From the NCBI GenBank assembly GCA_965198795.1, contig OZ240674.1, positions 806,001 to 870,000 on the forward strand: a stretch of 64,000 nucleotides of DNA. The letters are read 5' to 3'. The translations under genes and the position numbers were made by a program. Source of the stretch: G965198795 sp965198795. Its GTDB lineage: Bacteria > Pseudomonadota > Alphaproteobacteria > Rhodospirillales > Casp-alpha2. The stretch's first letter is position 1. The number at the start of each line of letters is the position of its first letter. The notes beneath the pieces are model-generated. The model did no database searches and was not told the origin of the DNA. It saw nothing but the letters and a program-made list of their open reading frames with translations. Below are positions 1 through 8,889 of this stretch, in pieces.

Positions 1-122
1 AGGCCGCCGGCGAGTTGATCAGCGCGGGGGCCGGTCTCGCCTATCCCATCCGCGACGGCGTTCCCATCATGCTGCCGGACGAGGCCCGCAAGCTGGACGG
101 GAACGCCGCCGGCAATGGCTGA
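1..122 (+). CDS. Trm112-family protein, 3' end only
   Basis: The window opens inside this gene. In the frame starting at base 3 the last 39 residues read through a segment close to LAYPIRDGVPIMLPDEAR and stop at TGA 120-122. That segment is typical of the C-terminal half of the small Trm112/YcaR proteins, zinc-ribbon-like proteins of about 60 residues that in archaea and eukaryotes activate methyltransferases. Its bacterial role is unclear. The stop overlaps the start of the next gene by 8 bases, so the two are probably cotranscribed. The N-terminal cysteine part lies outside the window and cannot be checked. Confidence 0.75.
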   Translation, partial: AAGELISAGAGLAYPIRDGVPIMLPDEARKLDGNAAGNG

Positions 123-495
123 CCGGCGCGGCGGCGCGCCCACGCCCACGCCCACGGAGCTTCGCGTCAAAAAGGAAGAAAAGGTGCTGGAGATCGATTT
201 CGACGACGGCGCCAGTTTCCGCATACCCGCCGAACTGCTGCGCGTCGAAAGCCCGTCGGCGGAAGTGCAAGGCCATGGGCCGGGACAGAAAACCGTCGTC
301 GCGGGCCGCCGCCATGTCAACATCATCGGCGTAGAGCCGGTCGGCAACTACGCCGTCCGCCTGACGTTCGACGACCTGCATGACACCGGCATCTATTCAT
401 GGGAGACGCTCTACAGGTTCGGCGCCGAGCGGGACCGGATGTGGGCGGACTATCTGGAGGCGCTGAAAGCCAAGGGACTCGGCCGGGATCCCTGA
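115..495 (+). CDS. DUF971 domain protein
   Basis: The 126-aa product has the layout of DUF971 (gamma-butyrobetaine hydroxylase-like N-terminal domain): an ELRV start strand, a region with ASFRIPAELLRVESPSAEVQ, then GRRHVNIIGVEPVGNYAVRL and the conserved end GIYSWETLYRFG. Stand-alone DUF971 proteins are common in Proteobacteria, and some neighbour Fe-S cluster genes, but no reaction is proven. The start overlaps the upstream Trm112-like gene, which suggests translational coupling. The N-terminus carries a TPTPTP stretch from a GCCCAC tandem repeat (residues 9-14). The TGA stop lies at the left end of a repeat element. Confidence 0.85.
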   Translation: MADRRGGAPTPTPTELRVKKEEKVLEIDFDDGASFRIPAELLRVESPSAEVQGHGPGQKTVVAGRRHVNIIGVEPVGNYAVRLTFDDLHDTGIYSWETLYRFGAERDRMWADYLEALKAKGLGRDP

Positions 496-1009
496 AACGT
501 CATGAAACCAGACGCGGACACGCGCGCCCCCCGCGGGTTTGGCCGTTGGCGCATTCATGGGGCGCGTGACGGCGTTCAGGACGCCGTTGGCGGCCCCGCG
601 CCCGCCGTCCGGCCTTTCTTCGGCCGGTGTTTGAGCATCGATAAGCCCCCCGCCGCCGCCTTGGCGCCCTTCCGCGTTATTATTTCGCCCCCCCCCGAAG
701 GCGGGGGTCCAGGCCAGCCTTCGCCGCTTGATGATTGTCTGGAACGCGCCGCGCCTTGCTGGATTCCCGCCTTCGCGGGAATGACAAAGTGAGGGCGGGA
801 ATGACAAAGTGAGGGCGGGAATGACAAAGAGTAAGCGGGAACGGCAAAACGGGCGCGCGGGCATGGCAGAGAGCAAGCGGGCATGACGGGAAACATGCGG
901 GGGCGTTCGCCCTGACGTTCCGGCCCCTTCGCCGGCCGGCGTCTTGCGCAGCGGATCAACCCTCTTGGGAATCCATGAAAGGGCCCCGCCCAACGGCCTG
1001 ACGCTCTAG
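492..1009. mobile_element. MITE-like repeat element A between convergent genes
   Basis: This 0.5-kb gene-free stretch separates two convergent genes. The right end (989-1009) reads CCCAACGGCCTGACGCTCTAG and matches the terminal repeat seen at 4423-4443 and 7089-7109. The left end (492-512) is a weaker inverted copy starting at the DUF971 stop. The right-end CTAG contains the TAG stop codon of ubiH. Inside is a hairpin repeat (759-785) followed by two perfect 20-bp tandem copies beginning GTGAGGGCGG (789-808 and 809-828). I see no convincing gene inside. Confidence 0.6.
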
Positions 1010-2298
1010 GCGCCGCGGGCCCCCGGCCGCATGATTCTCGGCAACTCACCCGCCTCGCCCATGGCGTGGCGCATCAAAAACCTTTTCAGCCCGCCTGTTT
1101 TGTTGACCGCCGCCAACCCGATGTCCCTGGCCAGTCGAACGGGCGGAATGTCGTTGGAGAACAGACGGTTGAGAGCATCCGTCATGCCCTCCATCAACGC
1201 ATTGTCGAACCGGCGCCAGCGCGCGTAGCGCTCCAGCACGGGGGCGGAGCCAATATCCAGCCCAATCCTGCAGGCGTCCTCGATCACCTCGGCCAGCGCC
1301 GCGATATCGCGCAGCCCCATGTTAAGGCCTTGCCCCGCGATCGGATGAATGACGTGAAGCGCGTCCCCAACTAGGGCCAGCCGCCGGGTGGCGGCCCGGT
1401 GGGCGAACCGAAGCCCCAGCGGATATGAGAACCGCGGGCCCGCCAGCGAGAGCGGCCCCAGGAATCCGCCGAACCGGACGGCGGCCTCGGCCAGGAATTC
1501 ACGGTCGTCAAGGTCCAGAAGCCGCCGCGCCAGATCTGTCCGCTCCGTCCAGACCAGAGAGGATTGACGCCCCGGCCGCTCCGGGTCGCCCAGGATGGGA
1601 AGAATGGCGAAGGGGCCAGCGGGCAAGAAATGTTCGTGGGCCACGAAACCGTGGTGGGACTCATGGCTGATCGTGCAGACGATCGCCGTTTGGCCGTACA
1701 TCCAGCCGCTGGTCTTGACGCCGGCGGCCTCGCGGACAAGGGAGCCGCGTCCGTCCGCGCCGATCACCAGCGGACTCTTGACGCTCCGGCCGTCCTCCAA
1801 ATGGACGGTCGCGGCCCCCGCGCCGGTCTCGACGGACGCCACGCCCACACCGGAAAACGCATGGATCGCCGGGTGCTTGGAAAGGCGCTGATGAATGGCT
1901 TGGCGCATATGCCGGTTTTCCAGCATGTACCCGAAAGGCCCGCCCACATCCCGTGAGTCATAGTGCAGAAACAAAAGCGACTCGCCGTCGGCGACGCGTA
2001 TGTCCTCGATGGGCGCCGCCTTGTCTTCCATTAAGGGCCAGAGACCGGCGGCGCGGAACACGCGATGGGTGGCCCGCGCGACGGCCGACGCGCGTCCGTC
2101 GAAACCACCGCCGAGACCGGCGCCCGCCGGAGCCTTGTCGATTAAGGCGACTTCCAGCCCCTGATCGGCCAGAAGGAGCGCCAACGTCCCGCCAACCAGC
2201 CCGGCGCCGGCGATCGTCACGCCGGCGGCGACCGTCACGCCGGCGTCGGGCCGGGAGGGCCCCGGCGCGCGCGGAACGGATAAGGACGCCTCGTTCAT
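1006..2298 (-). CDS. ubiH: UbiH/UbiF/COQ6-family FAD hydroxylase
   Basis: This is a flavin monooxygenase of the ubiquinone hydroxylase family, which hydroxylates the polyprenylated aromatic ring during ubiquinone synthesis at the membrane. Three FAD signatures are visible: GAGLVGG at residues 31-37 after a beta strand, the central GADGRGS motif, and LVGDALHVIHPIAGQGLN near residue 310. The 430-aa length is normal for the family. I chose the ATG at 2298. A longer frame begins with GTG at 2355 but adds a non-conserved N-terminus. About 20 residues still precede the FAD strand. Which ring position is hydroxylated (UbiH, UbiF, UbiI or a broad-range UbiL/UbiM type) cannot be told from sequence alone. 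The stop codon is contributed by repeat element A. Confidence 0.87.
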   Translation of the reverse strand: MNEASLSVPRAPGPSRPDAGVTVAAGVTIAGAGLVGGTLALLLADQGLEVALIDKAPAGAGLGGGFDGRASAVARATHRVFRAAGLWPLMEDKAAPIEDIRVADGESLLFLHYDSRDVGGPFGYMLENRHMRQAIHQRLSKHPAIHAFSGVGVASVETGAGAATVHLEDGRSVKSPLVIGADGRGSLVREAAGVKTSGWMYGQTAIVCTISHESHHGFVAHEHFLPAGPFAILPILGDPERPGRQSSLVWTERTDLARRLLDLDDREFLAEAAVRFGGFLGPLSLAGPRFSYPLGLRFAHRAATRRLALVGDALHVIHPIAGQGLNMGLRDIAALAEVIEDACRIGLDIGSAPVLERYARWRRFDNALMEGMTDALNRLFSNDIPPVRLARDIGLAAVNKTGGLKRFLMRHAMGEAGELPRIMRPGARGA

Positions 2299-2475
2299 GA
2301 CCGGCAGAGTGATCCCGCCGGCGCGGCCTGTCCAGGGAAAGAACCGCGAATTCACTGCCTAAAAAACCAGCGGGCGCCTAAAAATTAGCCATTTCTGGCG
2401 CTCCATTTTTCAGCGGAGGCGCCCCGGAATTGACGTAGCCATTGTTTTAATTGTGTTTTTTGGATTCATCGATTT

Positions 2476-2490
2476 CGGCACGATTCTTGA
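2476..2490 (+). promoter_or_regulatory. Sigma-54-like promoter for glnK-amtB
   Basis: The bases CGGCACGATTCTTGA place GG at 2477-2478 and GA at 2489-2490. The ten-base spacing between these dinucleotides is that of the sigma-54 -24/-12 promoter, whose consensus is TGGCACG-N4-TTGC. Only the final C is replaced by A and the leading T by C. It lies about 120 bp upstream of glnK. In Proteobacteria glnK-amtB is classically transcribed from an NtrC-activated sigma-54 promoter. The NtrC sites were not located. Confidence 0.55.
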
Positions 2491-2607
2491 GGCGGGAGAC
2501 CGAACCCGTGTTGTTCAAGATCTGGACAGCGCCGGCGCGCGCAGCGGCTCTGGGGGGCTTAACCAGCCGGGCGGCGGCCGCGCGAGACCAAACGAAAGGA
2601 AAACCAG

Positions 2608-2946
2608 ATGAAGCTCGTAATGGCTGTCGTCAAGCCCTTCAAATTGGAGGAGGTCCGCGAGGCCCTCACTCCGCTGGGCGTTGAAGGCATGACGGTAAGC
2701 GAGGTCAAAGGCTTCGGCCGGCAGAAGGGTCAGGCCGAGATTTACCGCGGGGCGGAATACGTCGTGAACTTTCTGCCCAAGGTGAAGATCGAAATTGGGG
2801 TTGTGGACGAACAGGTCGAACAAGTCGTTGAAACCATTCAGAAAATAGCTCAGACCGGCAAGATCGGCGACGGTAAGATATTCGTCTATCCGTTGGAACA
2901 GGCCGTGCGGATCCGAACGGCCGAGACCGGCGTGGAAGCGCTTTAG
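2608..2946 (+). CDS. glnK: PII nitrogen regulatory protein GlnK/GlnB
   Basis: The 112-aa protein is a complete PII signal transducer. The trimer senses ATP/ADP and 2-oxoglutarate and signals nitrogen status to NtrB, glutamine synthetase adenylylation and the ammonium channel. The T-loop segment GRQKGQAEIYRGAEYVVNF contains Tyr51, the uridylylation site, and the B-loop TGKIGDGKIFV is intact. A good ribosome site (GAAAGGA) precedes the ATG. It sits 4 bases upstream of amtB, the arrangement typical of GlnK, whose T-loop plugs the AmtB trimer. A sigma-54-like promoter lies upstream. Confidence 0.95.
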   Translation: MKLVMAVVKPFKLEEVREALTPLGVEGMTVSEVKGFGRQKGQAEIYRGAEYVVNFLPKVKIEIGVVDEQVEQVVETIQKIAQTGKIGDGKIFVYPLEQAVRIRTAETGVEAL

Positions 2947-2950
2947 GGAC

Positions 2951-4294
2951 ATGATCATGACGACCAAGCGCAAAATCGCCCTTTTCGCGGGCGTCGGCCT
3001 GCCGGCCATCGGTCTTGGAGGCGCTGCCCACGCCGCGCCCGACGCCGAAACGGCCTACATCCTCAACACGCTGAGCTTCATGTTCCACGGCGTGCTCGTG
3101 TTCTGGATGGCCTGCGGGTTCGCCATGCTGGAAGCCGGTCTTGTCCGCTCCAAGAACACCACCTTGCAGCTGACCAAAAACATCTCGTTGTTCTCGGTCG
3201 CCGCCGTCATGTACTTCCTGATCGGTTACAACCTGATGTACGCCGACGTGTCGGGCTGGATCGGTTCCGGCGGCGTATGGGGTCCCGATGACGCCGGCAC
3301 CTTGGAAGGCGCGTTCGGCGGCGAGGGCGGCGACGAGGGCGCCGCCCACTCGGCGGCCTCCGACTGGTTCTTTCAGATGGTTTTCGTCGCCGCCACCGCC
3401 TCGGTCGTCTCCGGCGCCCTGGCCGAGCGGATCAAACTGTGGCCGTTCCTGATCTTCGTCGCGACGCTGACCGGCGTTATCTATCCGATCCAGGGGTCCT
3501 GGACCTGGGGCGGCGGCTGGCTTTCCGAAATGGGCTTCGCCGATTTCGCGGGCTCGACGATCGTTCACTCGGTTGGCGGCTGGGCCGCTCTCGCGGGCGC
3601 CCTTATCCTGGGCGCTCGGAAAGGCAAGTACGGCGCCGACGGTTCCGTGAACCCGATGCCGGGCGCCAATCTGCCGCTCGCCACGCTGGGCGCGTTCATC
3701 CTGTGGATGGGCTGGTTCGGCTTCAACGGCGGGTCGCAGCTGTCCATGGACTCCGCCGCCGACGTCATCGTAATCGCCAACATCTACGTCAACACCAACA
3801 CGGCGGCCGCGGGCGGCGTGCTGGCCGCGATGATCCTGACCCAGGTCATCTACAAAAAGGTCGATCTGACCATGGCGCTGAACGGCGCCCTGGCGGGTCT
3901 GGTCTCGATCACGGCTCAACCGGACACGCCAAGCCCGTCGCTGGCCCTGTTCATCGGCGCCGTCGGCGGCGTCCTGGTCGTTGTCTTCGTTCCGTTGCTG
4001 GACAAACTGAAAATCGACGACGTGGTGGGCGCCATCCCCGTCCATCTGGCGGCCGGCGTCTGGGGCACGGTCGCCGTGACATTCTCCAACGCCGACGCCA
4101 ATTTGACGACCCAGCTCATCGGCGTCGCCGCCATCGGCGCCTTCGCCTTCGCCGCCTCCGCCGGCGTCTTCGCGATCCTCAAGGCCGCCATGGGGCTTCG
4201 GTGTTCCGTGGAAGAGGAGGAGACCGGACTCGATCAGGCCGAGTGCGGCATGGAGGCCTACCCCGAATTCGGTCGCGGGTCGCAAATGGTCTAG
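2951..4294 (+). CDS. amtB: Ammonium transporter AmtB
   Basis: This 447-aa polytopic inner-membrane protein belongs to the Amt/MEP/Rh family and conducts ammonium or ammonia in a homotrimer. A signal-peptide-like start ends in AHAAP, followed by about 11 transmembrane helices. The twin pore histidines are present in STIVHSVGGWAALAG and GAIPVHLAAGVWGT, and the conserved DFAG aspartate precedes the first. A glycine/glutamate-rich periplasmic loop (residues 115-135) is somewhat long. The gene follows glnK directly, so the pair forms the usual nitrogen-limitation operon. The TAG stop (4292-4294) lies within the left end of repeat element B. Confidence 0.96.
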   Translation: MIMTTKRKIALFAGVGLPAIGLGGAAHAAPDAETAYILNTLSFMFHGVLVFWMACGFAMLEAGLVRSKNTTLQLTKNISLFSVAAVMYFLIGYNLMYADVSGWIGSGGVWGPDDAGTLEGAFGGEGGDEGAAHSAASDWFFQMVFVAATASVVSGALAERIKLWPFLIFVATLTGVIYPIQGSWTWGGGWLSEMGFADFAGSTIVHSVGGWAALAGALILGARKGKYGADGSVNPMPGANLPLATLGAFILWMGWFGFNGGSQLSMDSAADVIVIANIYVNTNTAAAGGVLAAMILTQVIYKKVDLTMALNGALAGLVSITAQPDTPSPSLALFIGAVGGVLVVVFVPLLDKLKIDDVVGAIPVHLAAGVWGTVAVTFSNADANLTTQLIGVAAIGAFAFAASAGVFAILKAAMGLRCSVEEEETGLDQAECGMEAYPEFGRGSQMV

Positions 4295-4443
4295 GGCGTC
4301 ACGCCATTGGATATATCTATGCCCCATCGTGCGGTTTTGACATGGTTGACACGCTCGCGGGAAGGACAAAGAAAGGGCGGGAATGACGGATCAAATCGCT
4401 TGGAAACGATAAATAAACCTCGCCCAGCATCATAACGCCCTAG
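4291..4443. mobile_element. MITE-like repeat element B (about 150 bp)
   Basis: The left end CTAGGGCGTCACGCCATTGG (4291-4310) and the right end CCCAGCATCATAACGCCCTAG (4423-4443) are imperfect inverted repeats of each other, both bounded by CTAG. The left CTAG supplies the amtB stop codon. The right subterminal part, around GGATCAAATCGCTTGGAAA, recurs in element E and, inverted, in elements C and F. This is the shortest copy and probably the clearest view of the family. Confidence 0.7.
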
Positions 4444-4507
4444 GGACCAGCCCGCCCGGTCGAATTTTTTAACGGCTTAGTAACCACGGCTGGCGGATAA
4501 GGGTCCC

Positions 4508-6850
4508 ATGACGCGTTCAAGCACATCTTCCCGGGGGCGGGCCCCCGCAGCGGCGCTGTTCCCCGCCGGGACCGGCGCGTTTTGCCGCCGCCGCCTGGCG
4601 GAAATCGGCGGCGTTCTGCTGATTGGACTCGCGGCGTTCATGGGCGCGGCGTTGATCACCTTCACGCCCGGCGATCCGTCGCTGAACACCGCCGCGCCCA
4701 TCCGGCCCGGCAACCTGCCCGGCAACCTGATGGGGCTTCCGGGCGCCTTCGCCGCCGATATGATGATTCAATTGGCGGGCGCCGCGTCGGTCTTGCCGCC
4801 GGTCGTTCTGCTTGCCTGGGGCTGGCGGCTGACCCGGTCCCGCCGCCTGCGGGGTCTCGCCTGGCGCCTGGCCGCGCTTCCCCTCGCCCTGACCGGGACG
4901 GCCCTGGTCCTCGCGCCCCTGGACCCGCCGGCGGCCTGGCCATTGACCGCAGGCCTCGGCGGCGTCATGGGCGACCTGGGCCTGACGCTCACGCTAAAGG
5001 CGGCCGCCCTGACTCCAGTGGCCGGCGCGCCCGCCTGGATCACCGGCGGCCTGGGCCTGGTCTCGGTCTGCGCCTTCATAGGCGCCCTGGGCGTTTCGCC
5101 CGGGGACTGGCGGGCGGCGGCGAAGATGTCCATTCGCGCGGCTCGCCGGGCCTGGGAAGCCTGCGCCGCCGGCTCCGGGCGCGCGGCGGCGTTGATCCGC
5201 CGGCTCCGCGGCCGGGAAACCGTCATCGTCGCCCCTGCTTTGGGCGGCGAACCGGTTTCCGGGGCAAAATCCCGCAATCTGGTCGCCTCGCGCAAACCCG
5301 GGCCGAAGCAGGGCCGGAAAGCCGCGGAACAGAACCAGCCGTCCCTGTTCACAGACGGCGGCGGCTTTCAGCGCCCGCCGCTGAGCATCCTGTCCGGCCA
5401 GGACGCGCCGCGGGCAACGGCCGTCGATCCGCACAAGCTGGAGCGGAACGCGGCGTTTCTCGCCTCCGTCCTGGAGGATTTCGGCATTCGGGGCGAGATC
5501 GTCAAAGTCCGGCCCGGCCCCGTGGTCACGCTTTACGAGTTGGAACCCGCGCCCGGCACCAAAACATCCCGCGTGGTGGGACTCGCGGATGACGTCGCAC
5601 GGTCCATGAGCGCGGTCTCCGTCCGTGTCGCCGTCGTCCCAGGCCGGAGCGTCATCGGAATCGAACTGCCGAATAATGATCGGGAAATGGTTGGGCTTAG
5701 GGAACTTTTGGCGTCAGAGACTTTCGAGAAGTCCAAATCGAAATTGCCGTTGGTGCTCGGCAAGGACATCGGCGGCGCCCCGGTCACCGCCGATCTCGCA
5801 GCCATGCCGCACCTGCTGATCGCGGGCACCACCGGCTCGGGTAAATCCGTCGGCATGAACGCCATGATCATGTCGCTTCTGTATCGCCACGGCCCGGAAG
5901 ACTGCCGCTTCATCATGATTGATCCGAAGATGCTGGAGTTGTCGGTTTACGAGGGCGTTCCCCATTTGCTGACGCCGGTGGTGACGGACCCCAAGAAAGC
6001 CGTCGTCGCCCTGAAATGGGCCGTCCGCGAGATGGAAGAGCGCTACAAGGCCATGTCGCAGCTCGGCGTGCGCAACATCGGCAACTACAATGATCGCATC
6101 GAACAAGCCGTCAAAAAGGGCGAAACGCTGACCCGGCGCGTCCAAACGGGCTTTGACGCGGAGGGCAAACCGGCCTTCGAGGAACAGCCGCTGCCCATGG
6201 AGCCGCTGCCGTTCATCGTCGTCATCGTCGATGAAATGGCCGATCTCATGCTGGTCGCCGGCAAGGACGTCGAAGCCGCCATCCAGCGTCTGGCGCAAAT
6301 GGCGCGGGCCGCGGGCATTCACCTGATCATGGCGACGCAACGCCCAAGCGTTGACGTGATCACCGGCACGATCAAGGCCAACTTCCCCACGCGCGTCAGC
6401 TTTCAGGTCACGTCGAAAATCGACAGCCGCACCATCCTGGGCGAACAGGGCGCCGAGCAACTGCTGGGCAAGGGCGACATGCTGCACATGGCCGGCGGCG
6501 GACGCGTCGCCCGCGTGCACGGCCCCTTTGTTTCCGACGAGGAGGTCGAGGCCGTGGTCGAACACCTGAAGGCCCAGGGCGCGCCGGAGTTCGTCGAGGA
6601 AATCACCAGGGACGAGGACGAGCCCGGCGGCGGGGACGGATCAAGCGGCGGCGCTTGCGGCGACGAACTGTACGACAAGGCCGTCGCCCTCGTCGCCCGC
6701 GAAGGCAAGGCCTCCACCAGTTTCGTCCAGCGCCACCTGCAAATCGGCTACAACCGCGCCGCCAGGCTGATCGAGAAGATGGAAGCCGAGGGCGTCGTCA
6801 GCGCCGCCGACCGCGTCGGCCGCCGGGAAGTGCTGGTCGGCGCCCGCTAG
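4508..6850 (+). CDS. ftsK: DNA translocase FtsK
   Basis: This 780-aa protein is the septal DNA pump that clears chromosome dimers and directs XerCD at dif. The N-terminus has about four membrane helices (residues 35-200). A linker rich in Arg, Ala and Gly follows, then the motor. Walker A is TTGSGKS near residues 443-449, and Walker B follows in IVVIVDEMADLM. The last 65 residues (from LYDKAVALVAREGK) are the winged-helix gamma domain that reads KOPS, separated by an acidic, Gly-rich hinge. The linker is short, as in many Alphaproteobacteria. The TAG stop coincides with the left end of repeat element C. Confidence 0.96.
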   Translation: MTRSSTSSRGRAPAAALFPAGTGAFCRRRLAEIGGVLLIGLAAFMGAALITFTPGDPSLNTAAPIRPGNLPGNLMGLPGAFAADMMIQLAGAASVLPPVVLLAWGWRLTRSRRLRGLAWRLAALPLALTGTALVLAPLDPPAAWPLTAGLGGVMGDLGLTLTLKAAALTPVAGAPAWITGGLGLVSVCAFIGALGVSPGDWRAAAKMSIRAARRAWEACAAGSGRAAALIRRLRGRETVIVAPALGGEPVSGAKSRNLVASRKPGPKQGRKAAEQNQPSLFTDGGGFQRPPLSILSGQDAPRATAVDPHKLERNAAFLASVLEDFGIRGEIVKVRPGPVVTLYELEPAPGTKTSRVVGLADDVARSMSAVSVRVAVVPGRSVIGIELPNNDREMVGLRELLASETFEKSKSKLPLVLGKDIGGAPVTADLAAMPHLLIAGTTGSGKSVGMNAMIMSLLYRHGPEDCRFIMIDPKMLELSVYEGVPHLLTPVVTDPKKAVVALKWAVREMEERYKAMSQLGVRNIGNYNDRIEQAVKKGETLTRRVQTGFDAEGKPAFEEQPLPMEPLPFIVVIVDEMADLMLVAGKDVEAAIQRLAQMARAAGIHLIMATQRPSVDVITGTIKANFPTRVSFQVTSKIDSRTILGEQGAEQLLGKGDMLHMAGGGRVARVHGPFVSDEEVEAVVEHLKAQGAPEFVEEITRDEDEPGGGDGSSGGACGDELYDKAVALVAREGKASTSFVQRHLQIGYNRAARLIEKMEAEGVVSAADRVGRREVLVGAR

Positions 6851-7109
6851 GGGGTTATGATATTGGGGCGTTATGACATGGGCGGGTTCGATTCATGGGT
6901 TTCCAATAGGCTTGATCCGTCACTCCCGCTTACTCCTTGTCATTCCCGCGCCCTCGCTTTGTCATTCCCGCGAAGGCGGGAATCCAGCGCGATGATCCGC
7001 CTTCCAACCTGGTCATGCGCGATAAAGGGCGGTCTGGACCCCCGCCTGCGCGGGGGTGACAAAATAATAACGCAGGGTATGAACATATCCAATGTCATAA
7101 CGCCATAGG
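6847..7109. mobile_element. MITE-like repeat element C
   Basis: The left terminus is tandemly doubled: GGGGTTATGATATTGG is followed at once by GGCGTTATGACATGGG (6850-6882). The right terminus CCAATGTCATAACGCCATAGG lies at 7089-7109. The left CTAG provides the ftsK stop. The interior carries an inverted pair of the second repeat family, with arms at 6961-6987 and 7034-7060, and a copy of the subterminal GGATCA...TTGG segment in inverted orientation (6890-6922). Confidence 0.65.
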
Positions 7110-7562
7110 ACGTTCGGGGCTTCATGCTCGCCCACCCGGCGGCCCGTTTCACCAGACCCGCGCCCCGGCGGATGGAATGGAAAAATGGCCGGACGGCCCC
7201 GAACGGCCGGAGATAAAGGCGTTGCGGCGAAGGGCCTCCGAAAACCGGCGCCCGACCGTTTCCGGCCCGGCGGCGGATGGAGATCAAACGACGGATGGTT
7301 TTGGAGTCCGGCTGATTCCGCGAAACCCCAAGGTTTTCGGTTTTCACTTCCTGTTTTCATTAAATATATCAATGGGGTAGAGGTAAATCTCCCGTCGGTT
7401 TCCGGCAAAGTACGTGGGAACCGGAATTGACGCCATGTCCCGCTCCGTTCACGCCACCCGACCCATGATCCCGCCGTCGCCGCCTCGATGTTCGGGAGTG
7501 GGCGCGTCTCGCCGTGCCGATTATCGTTGGCCGGGACCTCAAGCGCGGCTTTGGTTTATCGA
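7110..7562. other. Gene-free stretch, nothing recognised
   Basis: About 450 bp lie between element C and the convergent end of the orphan membrane gene. Short open frames exist, but none has a convincing ribosome site or recognisable product. No tRNA, terminator hairpin or long repeat was found here. Base composition drifts from GC-rich to mixed towards the right, which may mark the edge of the lower-GC insert that follows. Confidence 0.5.
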
Positions 7563-8633
7563 TCACTTGCACCTGGGTATCGGTTCACCGCCTTCACCCA
7601 CGGAGTTGACGTGAATACCTTTAGCGGGTGTAGCGGGTGGGCACTTTCCATCGCCCTGACCTGTGGACGGAGAGTTATTTCCATAGGATGGTTGTAGCTT
7701 TTCGCCACCCCCACCCACGGACTTTGTTTTACTGTCTTCGATGGGTAAGGATGAAGGTGTCTGTTTTCCGTCACCTACGGAACGATCCGTGTCGGGATTG
7801 TTAGGTCGCTGTTTTTTCTTGTGCGGCTGTGCTTCCGGGCCAAACCCGAATACCGGATTATAACCTCGTCCTTGGTTGTCTGTGGCGAAGTCTGATTGAG
7901 ACAACAACATGCCAGAAGAGTTCTGTCTCACGATTTGGCTGGCATTCAGTTTTTGGTCATCGGCAACCGAACCGACTCCCGTTGAAGACCGCAGCATGTT
8001 GTTGACTTTATTCTGGATCATGTCAGACACGGCGTGGCTTTCCTGTGATGCTGGCGGGTCAACAAGAATTGCCTTGTTCTTACACGCTTCATCCGCCCAG
8101 CATGTGAAGTAGCACTCATCGTAGATTGAGCAATATATGATCTCTACATCAAGTTCCCGATCAATCAGTTTGTTTAAAAGGCCCTCATTTGCGTATTCCG
8201 GTAACGTGGACAACAACGTAACGCTCTTTTCTGCCCTTATCATATCACCATCAAAAAAGATGTTGTGGTAAGGCTTTCGCTGGACAAAGACTCTGCCCTC
8301 ACGAGGGCGAATAACCCCATCCCAATCGCTGACAAGGCTCTCATTGTCCTTGATTTGGAACCTTTTGATGCGAGCTGGCCCCACCCCTGCATTTTCAAGA
8401 AATAATCCGATCATTTCTCCAGGTATGGATGTGGATTTCTGATGGTGGAAATTGAGCTTTGGAAGTACTGAGAGTTTGTTCGACTTCCACGTTTGATAAG
8501 CCTGAGTACCAGCGAGTAACAACCCGCTTATCGAAATGATAACCGTAATAATTTGCATAGGAGATCGCAAAGATATTGAAGATCGGCGCCATTGCGGTTC
8601 GCTTGGGCCTTTCGCGTCAGTTTGATCAGTCAC
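7563..8633 (-). CDS. Orphan membrane-anchored hypothetical protein
   Basis: I do not recognise this 356-aa protein. One transmembrane helix (about residues 27-46, around IITVIISISGLLLAGTQAYQ) follows a short polar N-terminus, giving an anchored protein with the rest on one side. Residues 50-170 form a soluble domain with FLENAGVGPARIKRFQI, a pattern seen in several uncharacterised bacterial membrane proteins, and a CSIYDECYFTCWADEAC segment with four cysteines. The C-terminal third is low-complexity and has three imperfect copies of SVG(D/G/E)G(K/G)(Q/E). Base composition is visibly less GC-rich than the neighbours and codon use looks foreign, so recent acquisition is likely. It stands alone between ftsK and lolA. 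Confidence 0.65.
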   Translation of the reverse strand: MTDQTDAKGPSEPQWRRSSISLRSPMQIITVIISISGLLLAGTQAYQTWKSNKLSVLPKLNFHHQKSTSIPGEMIGLFLENAGVGPARIKRFQIKDNESLVSDWDGVIRPREGRVFVQRKPYHNIFFDGDMIRAEKSVTLLSTLPEYANEGLLNKLIDRELDVEIIYCSIYDECYFTCWADEACKNKAILVDPPASQESHAVSDMIQNKVNNMLRSSTGVGSVADDQKLNASQIVRQNSSGMLLSQSDFATDNQGRGYNPVFGFGPEAQPHKKKQRPNNPDTDRSVGDGKQTPSSLPIEDSKTKSVGGGGEKLQPSYGNNSPSTGQGDGKCPPATPAKGIHVNSVGEGGEPIPRCK

Positions 8634-8889
8634 GTGATTTCCCTTCCACCTTCACCATCAACGTCAGCGCGTTTCCCCATGACTCAATCTAAATGAAGCT
8701 GGGATCACTTGAGGCCACCCTGATGATTACAATTCTATCTTAACAACAGAAATGATTGAGAGTCGGTTCGAACGCGGTATCCGTCATGCCCCTGGCTAAG
8801 GTCCCCGCCATCCAGCATGCCTCGCTGATGGCCTCCGTGTCATCGGACCAAGCGCGGGCGGGTTCCCGTTCATTGTCGCTTTTGCGCAT
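8634..8889. other. Intergenic stretch with mixed composition
   Basis: This stretch lies upstream of the orphan membrane gene on the minus strand and should hold its promoter. It includes an AT-richer part around 8690-8760. No clear gene, hairpin terminator or copy of the repeat families was recognised. Confidence 0.4.

Noticed and set aside
2705..4369. A 554-aa minus-strand frame across glnK and amtB
   Set aside because: It is a GC-rich shadow of two certain genes, with no domain and His/Gln/Arg-biased composition.
6961..7060. Repeated GCGGGAAT hairpins as a possible CRISPR array
   Set aside because: Units are in inverted pairs with irregular spacing and no regular unique spacers, and no cas genes are present.
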